This document shows positions 7,612 to 16,087 of a DNA stretch of 37,502 nucleotides, one piece after another; the first letter of the stretch is position 1, and every line of letters starts with the position of its first letter. Source of the DNA: Methyloceanibacter sp. (GTDB lineage Bacteria > Pseudomonadota > Alphaproteobacteria > Rhizobiales > Methyloligellaceae). The stretch is from assembly GCA_018067145.1 (NCBI GenBank), contig JAGPVD010000127.1, positions 1 through 37,502 of the forward strand. Direction: 5' to 3'. The notes beneath the pieces were generated by a model, which was not told where the DNA came from, did not search any database, and saw only the letters and a list, made by a program, of their open reading frames with translations. The translations under genes and the position numbers were made by a program.

Positions 7612-7800
7612 ATGCAGTCGCAATTCACCGTCGGCATCAATTCTGAAGGCAAGGGCGATCGGATCGTGGTCAGGGCGGAGGATGCTCTGGTCGCGGCGCT
7701 TAGGGTCAAGGCCGAGCGGCCAAGCGCGACTATCACTTATGTCCGCCGGCTGAACCGCCGTGGCGATCAGCGCCATCCGCCCCACCGGCTCGCCGACTAA
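7612..7800 (+). CDS. Small conserved protein of unknown function, 62 residues
   Basis: I know this type of protein only as an uncharacterised alphaproteobacterial family; no function is assigned. The sequence contains FTVGINSEGKGDRIVVRAED, then AALRVKAERPSATITYVRR and a basic C-terminus (RRGDQRHPPHR). It looks like one small alpha/beta domain, without signal peptide or membrane segment, and is probably cytoplasmic. ATG 7612 is chosen because AGGAAGGGG lies just upstream; the frame is open back to 7552 but that extension has no ribosome site. It follows the L,D-transpeptidase gene in the same direction after 117 bases. An antisense open frame over the same region (7507-7785) is a shadow. Confidence 0.7.
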   Translation: MQSQFTVGINSEGKGDRIVVRAEDALVAALRVKAERPSATITYVRRLNRRGDQRHPPHRLAD

Positions 7801-7809
7801 TTTCGCTTC

Positions 7810-9174
7810 TTAGGCCTCGCCGTCGGGCTCCACCACGTCTCCGGCTGGAAGCGCGTGCGATCGCATCGCGAAATAGATCACCAAGCAGCCAACCAGTAGT
7901 GCCCCGGCGAGGGCAGGCGCGCGCCAGTCGCCGGTGGTGACCCGCACGGCGATCAGTCCGGTACATACGATCGTGCCAAGCGCCGGTACGAAGCGGGGCA
8001 CCTCGAACAGCCCCGGCTTCTCGCTCTTGCGGCCTTTCAAGACAAACAGCGCGCCGTTCACCACTGCGAACACCGCGAGCAAAAGCAGCACGGTAGCGGA
8101 CGCCAGCTCGGAGATTGTGCCGGTGAGCGTGAGTGGTGCGAGGATCATGAACAGCACAGCGATGGCGATATGCGGTGTCCGCCTGCCGTTATGGACCTTA
8201 CCGAAGACCTTCGGCAACAGGCCTTGGCGGCCCATGCCGTAAAGCAGGCGCGAGGCCGTGACGAAGTTGACCAGGCCGGTATTGGCCACTGCGAAAAGCG
8301 TGATCGCGGTGAACAGGATCGGGGGAATGAAGGGTGCGGCGCGCGCTACGACTTCAGTGATTGGCCCCGGTACGATCGCCAATTCCTGCCAAGGAACCAC
8401 CGAGACGGCGGTAATCGCCACGGCGATATAGATGATCGTGGCGAGCACCATGGCGGAGATCAGGCCGATGGGGATCGTGCGCTGCGGTTCGCGCACTTCC
8501 TCGGCGACGTTGTACATGTCTTCAAAGCCAATAAAGGCGAAGAAGGCGAGCACCGCGCCTTGAATGACCAGCAGGGTCATGTGGTCTTCGCCGGGCAGCG
8601 CCGGTGTCTCGAGGTAGTTGACCGAGCCCCAATAGGAGACTCCAACCGCCACGACGAGAATGAGGCCGGCGGCTTCGACCAATGTGCACAGCACATTCAC
8701 CCACATGGATTCCCGGATGCCGCGGAACACGATGCCGGTCACGACAAAGAGGAAGCCGAGGGCCAGCCAGGCGATGGGTACGCCGTCGAGACCGATTAGC
8801 TCGGCAAGATTGGCGGCAAACACGCGGCTCTGGGTGGCGATAGATGTGAGGCCGGAGCACACAAGCGCCAGGCCGACCATAAAGCTTAACAGCGGGAAAC
8901 CATAAGCGCGCTGGGTGACATAGGCGGCGCCCGCCGCACGGGGATAGCGCGAGCCAAGTGAGGCATATGAAAGAGCGGTCAGCAGCGCGGCGATGAGCGC
9001 GACGATGAAGGCGAGCCATACGGCGTTGCCAACCTGGCCCGCCACTTTACCCATCAGGCCGTAAATTCCGGCGCCAAGCATGCTGCCGAGCCCGTAAAGG
9101 GCCATCTGGGTAGGTCCGATCGAGCGATGGAGTGTCGGTTCGTCTTCTTGTTTCGTCTTTGCCTGATCTCCCAT
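7810..9174 (-). CDS. APC-superfamily amino acid/polyamine permease
   Basis: This is an inner-membrane transporter of 454 residues with about 12 hydrophobic segments. The first, [19 protein letters not shown], carries the glycine-rich unwound helix that binds substrate amino groups in the APC fold. Others include [17 protein letters not shown] and [17 protein letters not shown], which are typical of APC transporters. The substrate cannot be told from sequence; cationic or neutral amino acids, or polyamines, are possible. The N-terminus is a short charged cytoplasmic segment ([13 protein letters not shown]). The start at ATG 9174 has AGAGGGA upstream. It stands alone: the cold-shock gene is divergent upstream, and the small unknown gene at 7612-7800 converges on its 3' end with a gap of nine bases. 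Confidence 0.88.
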   Translation of the reverse strand: MGDQAKTKQEDEPTLHRSIGPTQMALYGLGSMLGAGIYGLMGKVAGQVGNAVWLAFIVALIAALLTALSYASLGSRYPRAAGAAYVTQRAYGFPLLSFMVGLALVCSGLTSIATQSRVFAANLAELIGLDGVPIAWLALGFLFVVTGIVFRGIRESMWVNVLCTLVEAAGLILVVAVGVSYWGSVNYLETPALPGEDHMTLLVIQGAVLAFFAFIGFEDMYNVAEEVREPQRTIPIGLISAMVLATIIYIAVAITAVSVVPWQELAIVPGPITEVVARAAPFIPPILFTAITLFAVANTGLVNFVTASRLLYGMGRQGLLPKVFGKVHNGRRTPHIAIAVLFMILAPLTLTGTISELASATVLLLLAVFAVVNGALFVLKGRKSEKPGLFEVPRFVPALGTIVCTGLIAVRVTTGDWRAPALAGALLVGCLVIYFAMRSHALPAGDVVEPDGEA

Positions 9175-9404
9175 GCTATTTCCCTCTTGTTGCGCCGCAC
9201 TCAGCTCCTACCATTGGATGGTGCACTGGGCCTTGCAAATGCCACGCTTTCCGCTTAGTCTTTTCCATCGACATTTGGCCGGACAATGTGGCCGTAGCGC
9301 ATGGCGCACGATCAGAACCCTCCCAAACATCGACAATTCCCGTTCAGCTCGCAATTGTTGCGGACTTGAGCACCACTGTATCGACTAGACGAAAGGACTA
9401 CCCG

Positions 9405-9614
9405 ATGACCACGGGCACTGTAAAATTCTACAATACGCAAAAAGGTTTTGGCTTTATCGAGCCTGATGATGGCGGCAAGGACGTCTTCGTTCATGCAACT
9501 GCGCTTGAGCGCGCCGGCATGTCGAGCCTCGTCGAGGGCCAGAAGGTGTCGTTCGACACCGAGGTCGACAGCCGCAGCGGCAAGACCGCTGTTGCAAGCA
9601 TCAAGGCTGAGTAG
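9405..9614 (+). CDS. CspA-family cold-shock protein
   Basis: This 69-residue protein is a single cold-shock domain, an RNA/single-stranded DNA chaperone. [20 protein letters not shown] contains RNP1 (KGFGFIEP), and [13 protein letters not shown] contains RNP2 (DVFVHA). The length and both motifs fit the CspA family well. The open frame extends to 9132, but ATG 9405 with AAAGGA upstream is the proper start. This leaves about 230 bases of divergent leader shared with the permease gene, part of which may be the long 5' untranslated region usual in cold-shock genes. A strong terminator with a TTCG loop follows at 9655-9684. Confidence 0.95.
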   Translation: MTTGTVKFYNTQKGFGFIEPDDGGKDVFVHATALERAGMSSLVEGQKVSFDTEVDSRSGKTAVASIKAE

Positions 9615-9654
9615 TCCTTAAACCGGACAACTCTTAAAGCTTTGACGAGAATGA

Positions 9655-9684
9655 AAGCCGCCCCTTCGGGGGCGGCTTGTTAGT
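9655..9684. terminator. Intrinsic terminator with UUCG tetraloop, serving both convergent genes
   Basis: GCCGCCCC (9657-9664) pairs perfectly with GGGGCGGC (9669-9676) around a TTCG loop. AA before and TT after extend the stem, and TTGTTAGTTT follows on the plus strand. It lies 43 bases after the cold-shock stop and 24 bases after the end of the convergent gene at 9708-10028. The flanking A and T bases suit termination in both directions. Confidence 0.85.
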
Positions 9685-9707
9685 TTCGGGGGTCTGCTAA
9701 GCGTTCG

Positions 9708-10028
9708 TTAGGTGCGCTTGGCGCGCTTGCTGCGCTTCGGCTTGGCTTCGGCATCGCCGTCACCCTCAGCCTTACCATCGTCCGGTACGGCGCGATCAAG
9801 CGGATACTCGGCGCAATCGTATAAGCGCCGGATGCCGCCACTGTCGAACCTCTCCTCCTCGACTTCGAGATAGGTGCCCAAGAGGCACTCAGGCGGAAGA
9901 TCCTCAATAGCGTAACGGACGGCCTCGGCTGCGTCTGAAAACCGCTTATAGCTTATGCCGTGCGATCTGGCCTTCCAGCTTCGGGCCGGGAAGAGTTCGG
10001 CCGCCGCGGTGAAATCGAACGTGGACAT
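9708..10028 (-). CDS. Conserved protein of unknown function, 106 residues
   Basis: I recognise this as similar to uncharacterised Rhizobiales proteins but know no function. The first 80 residues look like one small folded domain (FPARSWKARSHGISYKRF, AAEAVRYAIEDLPPECLLG, YLEVEEERFDSGGIRRLYD). The C-terminal 28 residues are a charged tail that turns strongly basic (KPKRSKRAKRT), perhaps contacting nucleic acid; that is a guess. There is no signal peptide or membrane segment. ATG 10028 has GAAGG upstream. The upstream region 10081-10130 is AT-rich and contains an imperfect inverted repeat at 10106-10130, probably part of its promoter. Confidence 0.75.
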   Translation of the reverse strand: MSTFDFTAAAELFPARSWKARSHGISYKRFSDAAEAVRYAIEDLPPECLLGTYLEVEEERFDSGGIRRLYDCAEYPLDRAVPDDGKAEGDGDAEAKPKRSKRAKRT

Positions 10029-10105
10029 GGAGTCTAACCTTCACTGCTTACAACGGAATAACTGAGAACAATCGAGTGCGGCCTCCGTGCACCACGTCAT
10101 AAATA

Positions 10106-10130
10106 TAGTCTTTTCTATGAGGAAAAACTA
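10106..10130. repeat. AT-rich imperfect inverted repeat upstream of the 106-residue unknown gene
   Basis: TAGT at 10106-10109 matches ACTA at 10127-10130, with further A/T pairing inside (TTTTC against GAAAA). It lies about 80 bases before the start of the minus-strand gene at 9708-10028. It could be an operator or simply part of an AT-rich promoter; I do not recognise it. Confidence 0.3.
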
Positions 10131-10236
10131 GGCGTTCGGGGCCCCAAACTGTCCAATCCGGCTAACAAGGTTGACGCCGAAGGCCCAAAGCTTGGGATTC
10201 CTCTGCCTAACCGTAGGTAGAAAGACCTGCGACGCT

Positions 10237-10998
10237 CTAGTTCTTCAGCCGGTAGCCGGTCTTGAATATCCACCACACAGCGACGAGGCCGATGGCCAGG
10301 AACAGCCCGATCATGGCGAGGCTGACCTCCACGCTCACATCCGACGTGCCGTAGAAGCTCCAGCGGAAGCCGCTGACGAGATAAACTACGGGATTGAACA
10401 GCGACACGGTCTGCCACACTGGCGGCAGCACGTTGAGCGAATAGAAGGTGCCGCCGAGGAAGGTCAGCGGCGTGATGATGAGCAGCGGCACAAGCTGTAG
10501 CTGCTCAAAGCCGTCGGCCCAGATGCCGATGACGAAACCCAGCAGGCTGAACGTGATCGCCGTTAGCAACAGGAATCCCGCCATCCAAAATGGATGCTCG
10601 ATATGAAGCGGCACGAACAGCCCCGCAGTGGCGAGAATGATGAGGCCGAGGATAATCGACTTGGTGGCTGCGGCGCCCACAAAACCGGTCACGATCTCCA
10701 CGGGTGAGATGGGCGCCGAAAGATGTTCGTAGATCATGCCGGTGAAGCGCGGGAAATAAATGCCGAACGAGGCGTTGGCGACACTCTGGGTGAGTAGCAT
10801 CAGCATGATGAGCCCCGGCACGATGAAGGCGCCGTAAGGGATGCCTTCGATCTCGGTAATGCGTGAGCCGATCGCCGCGCCGAACACCACGAAATAAAGC
10901 GACGTGGCGATCACCGGCGCCACGAGGCTTTGCAGGAACGTGCGTCCCCAGCGGGCCATTTCAAATTTGTAAATTGCGATTATCGCCGGGAGATTCAT
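10237..10998 (-). CDS. ABC-2 type transporter permease
   Basis: This 253-residue membrane protein has six hydrophobic segments and the ABC-2 pattern of YadH/NodJ-type exporters: an N-terminal helix ([20 protein letters not shown]), the loop [27 protein letters not shown], and [20 protein letters not shown] near the end. It should form the channel half of an exporter with the ATPase encoded immediately upstream; its ATG overlaps that gene's stop by four bases (ATGA). The substrate is unknown; family members move drugs, polysaccharides or lipids outward. It ends 208 bases before the next minus-strand gene, with only a weak CCCAA/TTGGG hairpin (10184-10196) in between. Confidence 0.92.
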   Translation of the reverse strand: MNLPAIIAIYKFEMARWGRTFLQSLVAPVIATSLYFVVFGAAIGSRITEIEGIPYGAFIVPGLIMLMLLTQSVANASFGIYFPRFTGMIYEHLSAPISPVEIVTGFVGAAATKSIILGLIILATAGLFVPLHIEHPFWMAGFLLLTAITFSLLGFVIGIWADGFEQLQLVPLLIITPLTFLGGTFYSLNVLPPVWQTVSLFNPVVYLVSGFRWSFYGTSDVSVEVSLAMIGLFLAIGLVAVWWIFKTGYRLKN

Positions 10999-11921
10999 CC
11001 GTCTCGCCTCACGAGGTCAACGAAGATGTCCTCGAGCGAACGTTGGGTCGTGTCGAGGTCCTTGAAGGTGATTCCGGCCTGCGCGAGGTCAGTCAGCAAG
11101 CCGGTGATGCCCGTGCGCGGAGCTTGGCTGTCATAGGTGTAGATGAGCTCGGCGCCGTCATTGGCTCGCATTAGATGGTGTTCGGCGAGTTCCGCTGGGA
11201 TCTCATTGAGCGCCTCATGCAGTTCAAGCGTCAGCTGCTTCTTGCCGAGCTTGTGCATCAGCTCGTCTTTGTCCTCGACCAAGATCAGCTCGCCATTGTT
11301 GATCACGCCGATCCTGTCCGCCATGTCCTCGGCTTCTTGGATGTAATGGGTGGTCAGAATAACCGTCACCGCGGAGTCGCGGAGATTCCGCACCAGCTGC
11401 CACATGTCCTTGCGCAACTCGACATCGACGCCTGCCGTCGGCTCATCGAGGAAAAGGACGCTCGGCTCGTGCGATAGCGCCTTGGCGATCATCACCCGGC
11501 GCTTCATGCCGCCCGACAGCGTCATGAGCTTGGAATCCTTCTTGTCCCAAAGGGCCAGGTCCTTGAGCAGCTTCTCGATATGGGCGGGGTTCGGCCATTT
11601 GCCGAACAGGCCGCGGCTGAACGTGACCGTGCTCCACACGGTCTCGAACATATCGGCGGTCAACTCCTGCGGCACCAAGCCGATCATGGACCGGGCTGCA
11701 CGGTAGTCGGTGATGATGTTGTGGCCGTCGACCGTCACCGAGCCAGAGCTCGGGGTAACGATGCCGCAGATGATGCTGATCATCGTGGTCTTGCCGGCGC
11801 CATTCGGGCCGAGCAGGGCGAAGATCTCGCCTTTGTCGATATCAAGATTGGTGACCTTGAGGGCCTGAAAACCTGACTTGTACGTCTTCGACAGGTTTTT
11901 CACAGAAATCATGGGCGGCAT
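10995..11921 (-). CDS. ABC transporter ATP-binding protein (YadG-like exporter ATPase)
   Basis: This cytoplasmic ATPase of 308 residues powers the permease encoded downstream. It has Walker [10 protein letters not shown], the signature LSGGMKRR, Walker B with D-loop [12 protein letters not shown], and the switch [10 protein letters not shown]. After the nucleotide-binding domain (about 1-225) there is a C-terminal segment of about 80 residues, as in multidrug and ABC-2 exporter ATPases. The frame is open to a TTG at 11969; I chose ATG 11921 (a second ATG is at 11912), since the family usually starts just before [10 protein letters not shown]. No strong ribosome site is visible for any choice. 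The overlap with the permease gene (ATGA) indicates one operon. Confidence 0.93.
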   Translation of the reverse strand: MPPMISVKNLSKTYKSGFQALKVTNLDIDKGEIFALLGPNGAGKTTMISIICGIVTPSSGSVTVDGHNIITDYRAARSMIGLVPQELTADMFETVWSTVTFSRGLFGKWPNPAHIEKLLKDLALWDKKDSKLMTLSGGMKRRVMIAKALSHEPSVLFLDEPTAGVDVELRKDMWQLVRNLRDSAVTVILTTHYIQEAEDMADRIGVINNGELILVEDKDELMHKLGKKQLTLELHEALNEIPAELAEHHLMRANDGAELIYTYDSQAPRTGITGLLTDLAQAGITFKDLDTTQRSLEDIFVDLVRRDG

Positions 11922-12009
11922 GAGCTGAGATGGTCCGGTCGGGCAGGGTGGTTGGGCCAGCGACTTCAATCACCGGTCAGTACGGCAATAATAGGATTTT
12001 GGGTCGATT

Positions 12010-12414
12010 TCAGTCGGAGACGACTTCTAACTTAAAATGATCCACCACACTTTGCTGAATCACGCGTGCGTGAAGCGCGAGCAGCACGAGCTTGGCGTCG
12101 AGGTTGGTCCCGGTCGCAAGTGCCGCATCGATCCGCTGCTCGATGTCATCGGCAAGCCGAACGGTGTTGGTGCCGGCGAAGGCGTCCGCGCCGATGATGC
12201 AATAGGCAATGATCTCGGCGGCAGAACGCATGGCAGCGACGCCCGGATCGTCGCGACCCGTTTGTTCCATGAGCATCTTCATCGCGGTGAGTTTGATGGC
12301 CTCGGGCACGAGTTTGGGATGTAAATCCACCGAACGCAGTGCCGTGTCGAACTCGCGCAGCACAGGTGAGCGGCCAAACAGGCCGAAGAATCCGAGAGAG
12401 AGTGGAGCCTTCAC
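12010..12414 (-). CDS. Conserved helical protein of unknown function, 134 residues
   Basis: I do not recognise a characterised family. The frame starts at GTG 12414, which overlaps the stop of the sugar dehydrogenase gene by four bases (GTGA), and GGCGG lies just upstream. The much longer open frame to 12675 is antisense-frame noise over that gene. The protein appears all-helical (AAMRSAAEIIAYCIIGADAF, DIEQRIDAALATG, LVLLALHARVIQQSVVDHF) and has a glycine-phenylalanine-rich start (LGFFGLFGRSP), with no clear signal peptide. Translational coupling suggests it is made together with the aldose dehydrogenase, but no shared role is evident. Confidence 0.72.
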   Translation of the reverse strand: MKAPLSLGFFGLFGRSPVLREFDTALRSVDLHPKLVPEAIKLTAMKMLMEQTGRDDPGVAAMRSAAEIIAYCIIGADAFAGTNTVRLADDIEQRIDAALATGTNLDAKLVLLALHARVIQQSVVDHFKLEVVSD

Positions 12415-13574
12415 GGAGTTTCCGCCGTGAGCCGCAGGACCTTGCCGTCGCCCTCGTCGGTCAGCACGTAGACCGCGCCGCCGGGCCCTTGGGCGACATT
12501 GCGGATGCGCGCGCCGAGCGGAATACGCTCCTCGCCAGTAACTGTCTCGCCGTCGAGGCTGAGACGGACTACGCCTTGCGACGACAAACCGGCGATTAGG
12601 AGATTGCCGTTCCAGCCTGGAATGGCGTCGTCCGTGTAGAAGGCGATGCCAGAGGGCGAGATCACCGGCGTCCAATGGTAAATCGCGTCGGCGAACTCAG
12701 GATGGCTCGGCGGATTGGGGATGTCCTTACCGTCGTAATGGATTCCCCAGCTCACCACGGGCCAGCCATGGTTGGCGCCGGGCGCGGGGATGTTCAGCTC
12801 GTCTCCGCCTTTTGGGCCGAATTCGGTTTGCCACAGCTTGCCGGTCTCCGGGTGGATGGCAGCCCCTTGCGGGTGACGGTGGCCGTAGGACCAAATCTCT
12901 GGCTGCGCGTCTTGCTGGCTTATGAACGGGTTATCCGCCGGCACCGAGCCATCCGGATCGATGCGCGCGACCTTGCCGAGATGGTTTCCAAGGTCTTGGG
13001 CGGGTTCGAACTTGAAACGTTCGCCAAGGGTGACGAACAACTTGCCGTCCGGGGAGAAGACCAGCCGGCTGCCGAAATGATTTCCACCTTTGACCTTGGG
13101 TATCTGTCGGAAGATCGCTTGCACGTCTTTGAGACCGTCATCCCCGAGCTTCCCGCGCGCCACGGCCGTTCCCGCGCCATCGTCGCCGGCTTCTGAATAG
13201 GAAATGTAGACGAGCTTGTTGGATTTGAATTCCGGGTCGAGGGTCACGTCGAGAAGGCCGCCTTGGCCGATGACTTCGACCTTGGGCACGCCAGTCAGCG
13301 GTTCCGATAGCGTGCCGTCCGTGGCCATGATGCGTAAATTGCCCGCCCGTTCCGTCACCAGCATGCGTCCATCGGGGAGGAAGGCGAGGCCCCAGGGCCG
13401 CTTAAGGCCGGTGGCGAGCGTCTGAACCTTGATCTTGCCGGTCTCGGTGTCGATGACCCGGTCCGCTGCGGAACCGACCGTGGAAGAGAGCGCCAATGTC
13501 GCGGCGAAAACCGCCAGCGCGGCGCATTGCCACCAGGCCACTCGGCGCCGCCCCTTCCTCGCATTCCTAGGCAT
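12411..13574 (-). CDS. PQQ-dependent soluble aldose sugar dehydrogenase, periplasmic
   Basis: Similar to the YliI/Asd and GSDH (glucose/sorbosone dehydrogenase) family: a six-bladed beta-propeller that oxidises aldoses using PQQ in the periplasm. The protein has 387 residues with a signal peptide at about 1-37 (basic start, hydrophobic core, ending SAA). Family motifs include LKRPWGLAFLPDGRMLVTER, KGGNHFGSRLVFSPDGKLF, YGHRHPQGAAIHPETGKLW, EFGPKGGDELN and NHGWPVVSWG. The first His of the NHFG and GHRHPQG segments corresponds to known PQQ-site residues. ATG 13574 is preceded by GGAG at a good distance; a TTG at 13586 is a poorer alternative. It shares a four-base overlap with the downstream unknown gene. 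PQQ synthesis genes are not in this window. Confidence 0.9.
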   Translation of the reverse strand: MPRNARKGRRRVAWWQCAALAVFAATLALSSTVGSAADRVIDTETGKIKVQTLATGLKRPWGLAFLPDGRMLVTERAGNLRIMATDGTLSEPLTGVPKVEVIGQGGLLDVTLDPEFKSNKLVYISYSEAGDDGAGTAVARGKLGDDGLKDVQAIFRQIPKVKGGNHFGSRLVFSPDGKLFVTLGERFKFEPAQDLGNHLGKVARIDPDGSVPADNPFISQQDAQPEIWSYGHRHPQGAAIHPETGKLWQTEFGPKGGDELNIPAPGANHGWPVVSWGIHYDGKDIPNPPSHPEFADAIYHWTPVISPSGIAFYTDDAIPGWNGNLLIAGLSSQGVVRLSLDGETVTGEERIPLGARIRNVAQGPGGAVYVLTDEGDGKVLRLTAETP

Positions 13575-13702
13575 CTTAGTCTCCAACAGCTCTTCGGCCC
13601 GACGGTCCGCAATAACCCGTCTCGTATGTAAGAAATGGTCGCTCGCGTCAGCCCCTTATTGCAACAGAATTTTTGTTGCCGCCGAGGGATAAGACTGCCG
13701 GC

Positions 13703-14689
13703 TTAGCTCCGGCCGGCTTTCACGCGAAGACCGGGCGCAGGGCGCTCCAGCACCACTTCGCGGCGGAAGCGGTAAAGCCTCGCAGGGCGTCCGCCGGTTT
13801 CGGTGGAGACGCTGCCTGTTGTCTCGACCAGCCCGCCTTTCTCGACCAGCCGCCGGAAGTTTTGTTTGTGCAGTAGCGTGCCTGAGATCGCCTCCACGGT
13901 TGTCTGCAGGTCGTAAAGCGTGAACTCCGGGGGCAAGAGCTCGAACACCACAGGGCGGTATTTCAATTTGCCGCGTAAGCGTCCCATGGCCGTGGCGAGG
14001 ATGCGCCGGTGATCGAGCGCCATAGGCCGGCCAATTTCAGGGAAGTCCTTCCACTGACGCGCGGCGGATCGCCCGTCGCGTTTGGCCTCCTCCACAAGCC
14101 CCGCCTCGTAGAGAAGCTCGTAGCGCTCCAGAACCTTCTCCTCGTCCCATCCGCCGCCAATGCCGAAGCCGATCTTGAGACGCTCAGGCCGGCGCAAGGC
14201 GCGGTCGGATTCGCCTGGCGTCGGTGACCGTTCGGCCCACTCCTTTAGGTTTGGCTCGATCACGTCTGTCAGGATCTGAGGCTTGCCGCACCGCCAGTCC
14301 TCCCATGGGAGATAGGCGTACCAAGGTGACCAATGGGCGCCCATCATTTCGCCGCCCGGCTCGCCTGTCAGCGCGAGGTAACCGACCGAGAGCGTGTGCG
14401 CTCCGCCAGGCTCCGCATGCCGCCCGCGATCGCCGAATGTGTAGAGCTGCTCCACATAGCCGAGCTCGATGCCGGTCTGCCGTTCAACCCATTCGCGCAA
14501 ACCCACTTCGAGTGTTCGGTGGGCGCGGGGCGCGAACGGCCCGAAGGGCAGGGCATCCCAGTCGCCGGCTCCCGGGGCACCTGGGCGGGCCACGAGAATA
14601 TGGGGCTGCTGATTGCGCACCATGACGATGGCGGCGTTCAGTCCGAGTTCGATATGAGGATCGTTGTTGGACGGTTCTGCTGTGGCCAT
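13703..14689 (-). CDS. nadQ: NadQ-like NAD regulator (NUDIX-type domain plus winged helix)
   Basis: I match this 328-residue protein to COG4111, which I recall as the predicted NAD biosynthesis regulator NadQ of alphaproteobacteria. Residues about 15-150 form a NUDIX fold (LNAAIVMVRNQQPHILVA, PWYAYLPWEDW). The Nudix box is degenerate: LREWVERQTGIELG is one residue too long and has ER where REUxEExGU needs EE. This suggests ligand sensing rather than hydrolysis, as in NrtR. Residues about 175-320 are a winged-helix region (EFTLYDLQTTVEAISG, HKQNFRRLVEKGGLVETTG, GRPARLYRF). The ATG follows the phosphatase stop by three bases without a good ribosome site, so translation is probably coupled. Likely targets are the paired operators upstream of nadA. 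A ligand is not deducible here. Confidence 0.75.
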   Translation of the reverse strand: MATAEPSNNDPHIELGLNAAIVMVRNQQPHILVARPGAPGAGDWDALPFGPFAPRAHRTLEVGLREWVERQTGIELGYVEQLYTFGDRGRHAEPGGAHTLSVGYLALTGEPGGEMMGAHWSPWYAYLPWEDWRCGKPQILTDVIEPNLKEWAERSPTPGESDRALRRPERLKIGFGIGGGWDEEKVLERYELLYEAGLVEEAKRDGRSAARQWKDFPEIGRPMALDHRRILATAMGRLRGKLKYRPVVFELLPPEFTLYDLQTTVEAISGTLLHKQNFRRLVEKGGLVETTGSVSTETGGRPARLYRFRREVVLERPAPGLRVKAGRS

Positions 14690-14692
14690 GGC

Positions 14693-15268
14693 CTAGGCGG
14701 CGTGCTGCGCGGGCAGCGAGAAAACCTGGCCTTGTTCAGCGAGCTCACCACGGCCGATATGCTCCACGGCGTCCGTCATGCGTCCCTGGCGTGACAGCAC
14801 ATTGTCGGCCAATGCTACGAGACGGCGATTGGGATAGGCGGTCGGCGAGGCGTCACGCAACGCGAGAGCGACATCGCGCTCGTCGACGTTCGGGTTAAGT
14901 GCGCACAGCGAAATAAAGGCCCCCGCGGTGGAGCGGCTAATGCCGGCCCAGCAATGGATCAGCAGCGGCGCCTGGCGGTCCCAATCGCGCACGAACTGGA
15001 TCAGTTCGGCGACATGCGTCCCGCTCGGCACGACGAGGCCCTCTCGGGGCTCGCTAATGTCGTTCATGGAGAGCCTGAGATGACGGTCCTGGCTGATGCT
15101 GGGCGGCGTGTCGATCTGGGTCTCGCCGTTGATGAGCGTCACCAGATGGCTCGCATGGGCATCGGCGACCGTGGCTTCGACCAGGTCAAGCGGCGCAACG
15201 AATATGGTTTCCGGAGACATGGGCACCGCTATTTTAGTCCGATCTCTCGGAGAAATCAGCGTGTCCAT
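14693..15268 (-). CDS. Tyrosine/dual-specificity protein phosphatase family protein
   Basis: This 191-residue cytoplasmic protein carries the cysteine phosphatase signature HCWAGISRST, with Cys106 and Arg112 in the C-x5-R loop. A possible general acid is Asp70 in the LSMNDISEP loop. It should hydrolyse a phosphate ester, but whether the substrate is protein, nucleotide or lipid is unknown. ATG 15268 is chosen for its GGGAGG ribosome site; Met17 (15220) is an alternative. It is the middle gene of three on the minus strand: an HD-domain hydrolase ends 39 bases upstream, and the NadQ-like gene starts three bases after its stop. The order suggests a link with nucleotide metabolism, but this is inference. 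Confidence 0.87.
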   Translation of the reverse strand: MDTLISPRDRTKIAVPMSPETIFVAPLDLVEATVADAHASHLVTLINGETQIDTPPSISQDRHLRLSMNDISEPREGLVVPSGTHVAELIQFVRDWDRQAPLLIHCWAGISRSTAGAFISLCALNPNVDERDVALALRDASPTAYPNRRLVALADNVLSRQGRMTDAVEHIGRGELAEQGQVFSLPAQHAA

Positions 15269-15307
15269 TGGGTCGTGCCTCCCGAATCAATGCCTGCGTC
15301 CCGCAGA

Positions 15308-15922
15308 TTATTTGGCAAGCTCATGAAACCGTTTCAAGAACCTCGCCTCTCCCTCTGCCGCAGGAAGGGGGCTTAACTGCGACAGCCTGTTGACAAGAGC
15401 GGCGCATAAGCCTCTTGGGGGACCAAAAAATCGCCGCGCCTCCTCATGGGAAAACCCGGCAAGACCCGTCGCCTCGTAGTAAGCCGCGATCTTATCGGCG
15501 CGTTTGATCAGTTTTGTGATGTTTTCCGGCAAGTCCGCCGGCACCCCAAAGCGGTGATAGATGGCGGCGAGCAGCGTGGCTTCGAAGTCGTGATAGTCCA
15601 GCGAGAGTGCCGCCTTGAACGGGCTGATTAGGTCGCCGATGACATATTCCGGCCCGTCATGCAGCAACGCGGCGAGCTTGAATTCTTTTGGGAGCGAGGG
15701 TTCGATGTCGCTGGTGGCGGCTTCGACGAGCAGGCTGTGTTCCGCCACCGAGAATGTGTAATCGCCGTGGGTTTGACCATTCCATCGAGCAACGCGGGCT
15801 AGTCCATGCGCGATGTCCTCGACCTCGATATCGAGCGGCGAGGGATCGAGCAGATCGAGCCGCCGCCCACTCAGCATGCGCTGCCACGCACGCGGGCTTT
15901 TGTTGGCAGCGACGCTGCTCAT
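15308..15922 (-). CDS. HD-domain hydrolase, YfbR-like (possible 5'-nucleotidase)
   Basis: This cytoplasmic 204-residue protein has an HD phosphohydrolase fold. Metal-binding residues are seen as His62 (SVAEHSLLV), His88-Asp89 (ALLHDGPEYVIGD) and Asp143 (KRADKIAAYY). Arg46-Trp47 (VARWNGQTHG) resembles the substrate-selecting RW pair of YfbR, a deoxyribonucleoside 5'-monophosphatase. Other HD family roles cannot be excluded. ATG 15922 has GAGGA upstream. It heads the run to the phosphatase and NadQ-like genes, all on the minus strand with short gaps, so the three are probably co-transcribed. Confidence 0.87.
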   Translation of the reverse strand: MSSVAANKSPRAWQRMLSGRRLDLLDPSPLDIEVEDIAHGLARVARWNGQTHGDYTFSVAEHSLLVEAATSDIEPSLPKEFKLAALLHDGPEYVIGDLISPFKAALSLDYHDFEATLLAAIYHRFGVPADLPENITKLIKRADKIAAYYEATGLAGFSHEEARRFFGPPRGLCAALVNRLSQLSPLPAAEGEARFLKRFHELAK

Positions 15923-16087
15923 GATCGTCCAATCCTCATCGCATGTCGGCGAGACAGTGAGTGGCTCCGCTTTGCCAAGTCAAACGAACTGCTCGGAAAA
16001 ACATGGACGAAAAGCGCTGCGAATGGCATGCATGCATGGTCTCTTTGAGTTTAGGCCAACCTCAATCAGAGTACGGGAGAGCGCACA

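Noticed and set aside
7507-7785. 92-codon antisense frame over the 62-residue gene
   Set aside because: The plus-strand frame has the ribosome site and a family-like sequence; the minus-strand frame is its shadow.
12415-12675. N-terminal extension of the helical unknown gene (to 12675)
   Set aside because: The residues are Arg-rich noise in another frame of the sugar dehydrogenase gene; the GTG at 12414 overlaps that gene's stop and has a ribosome site.
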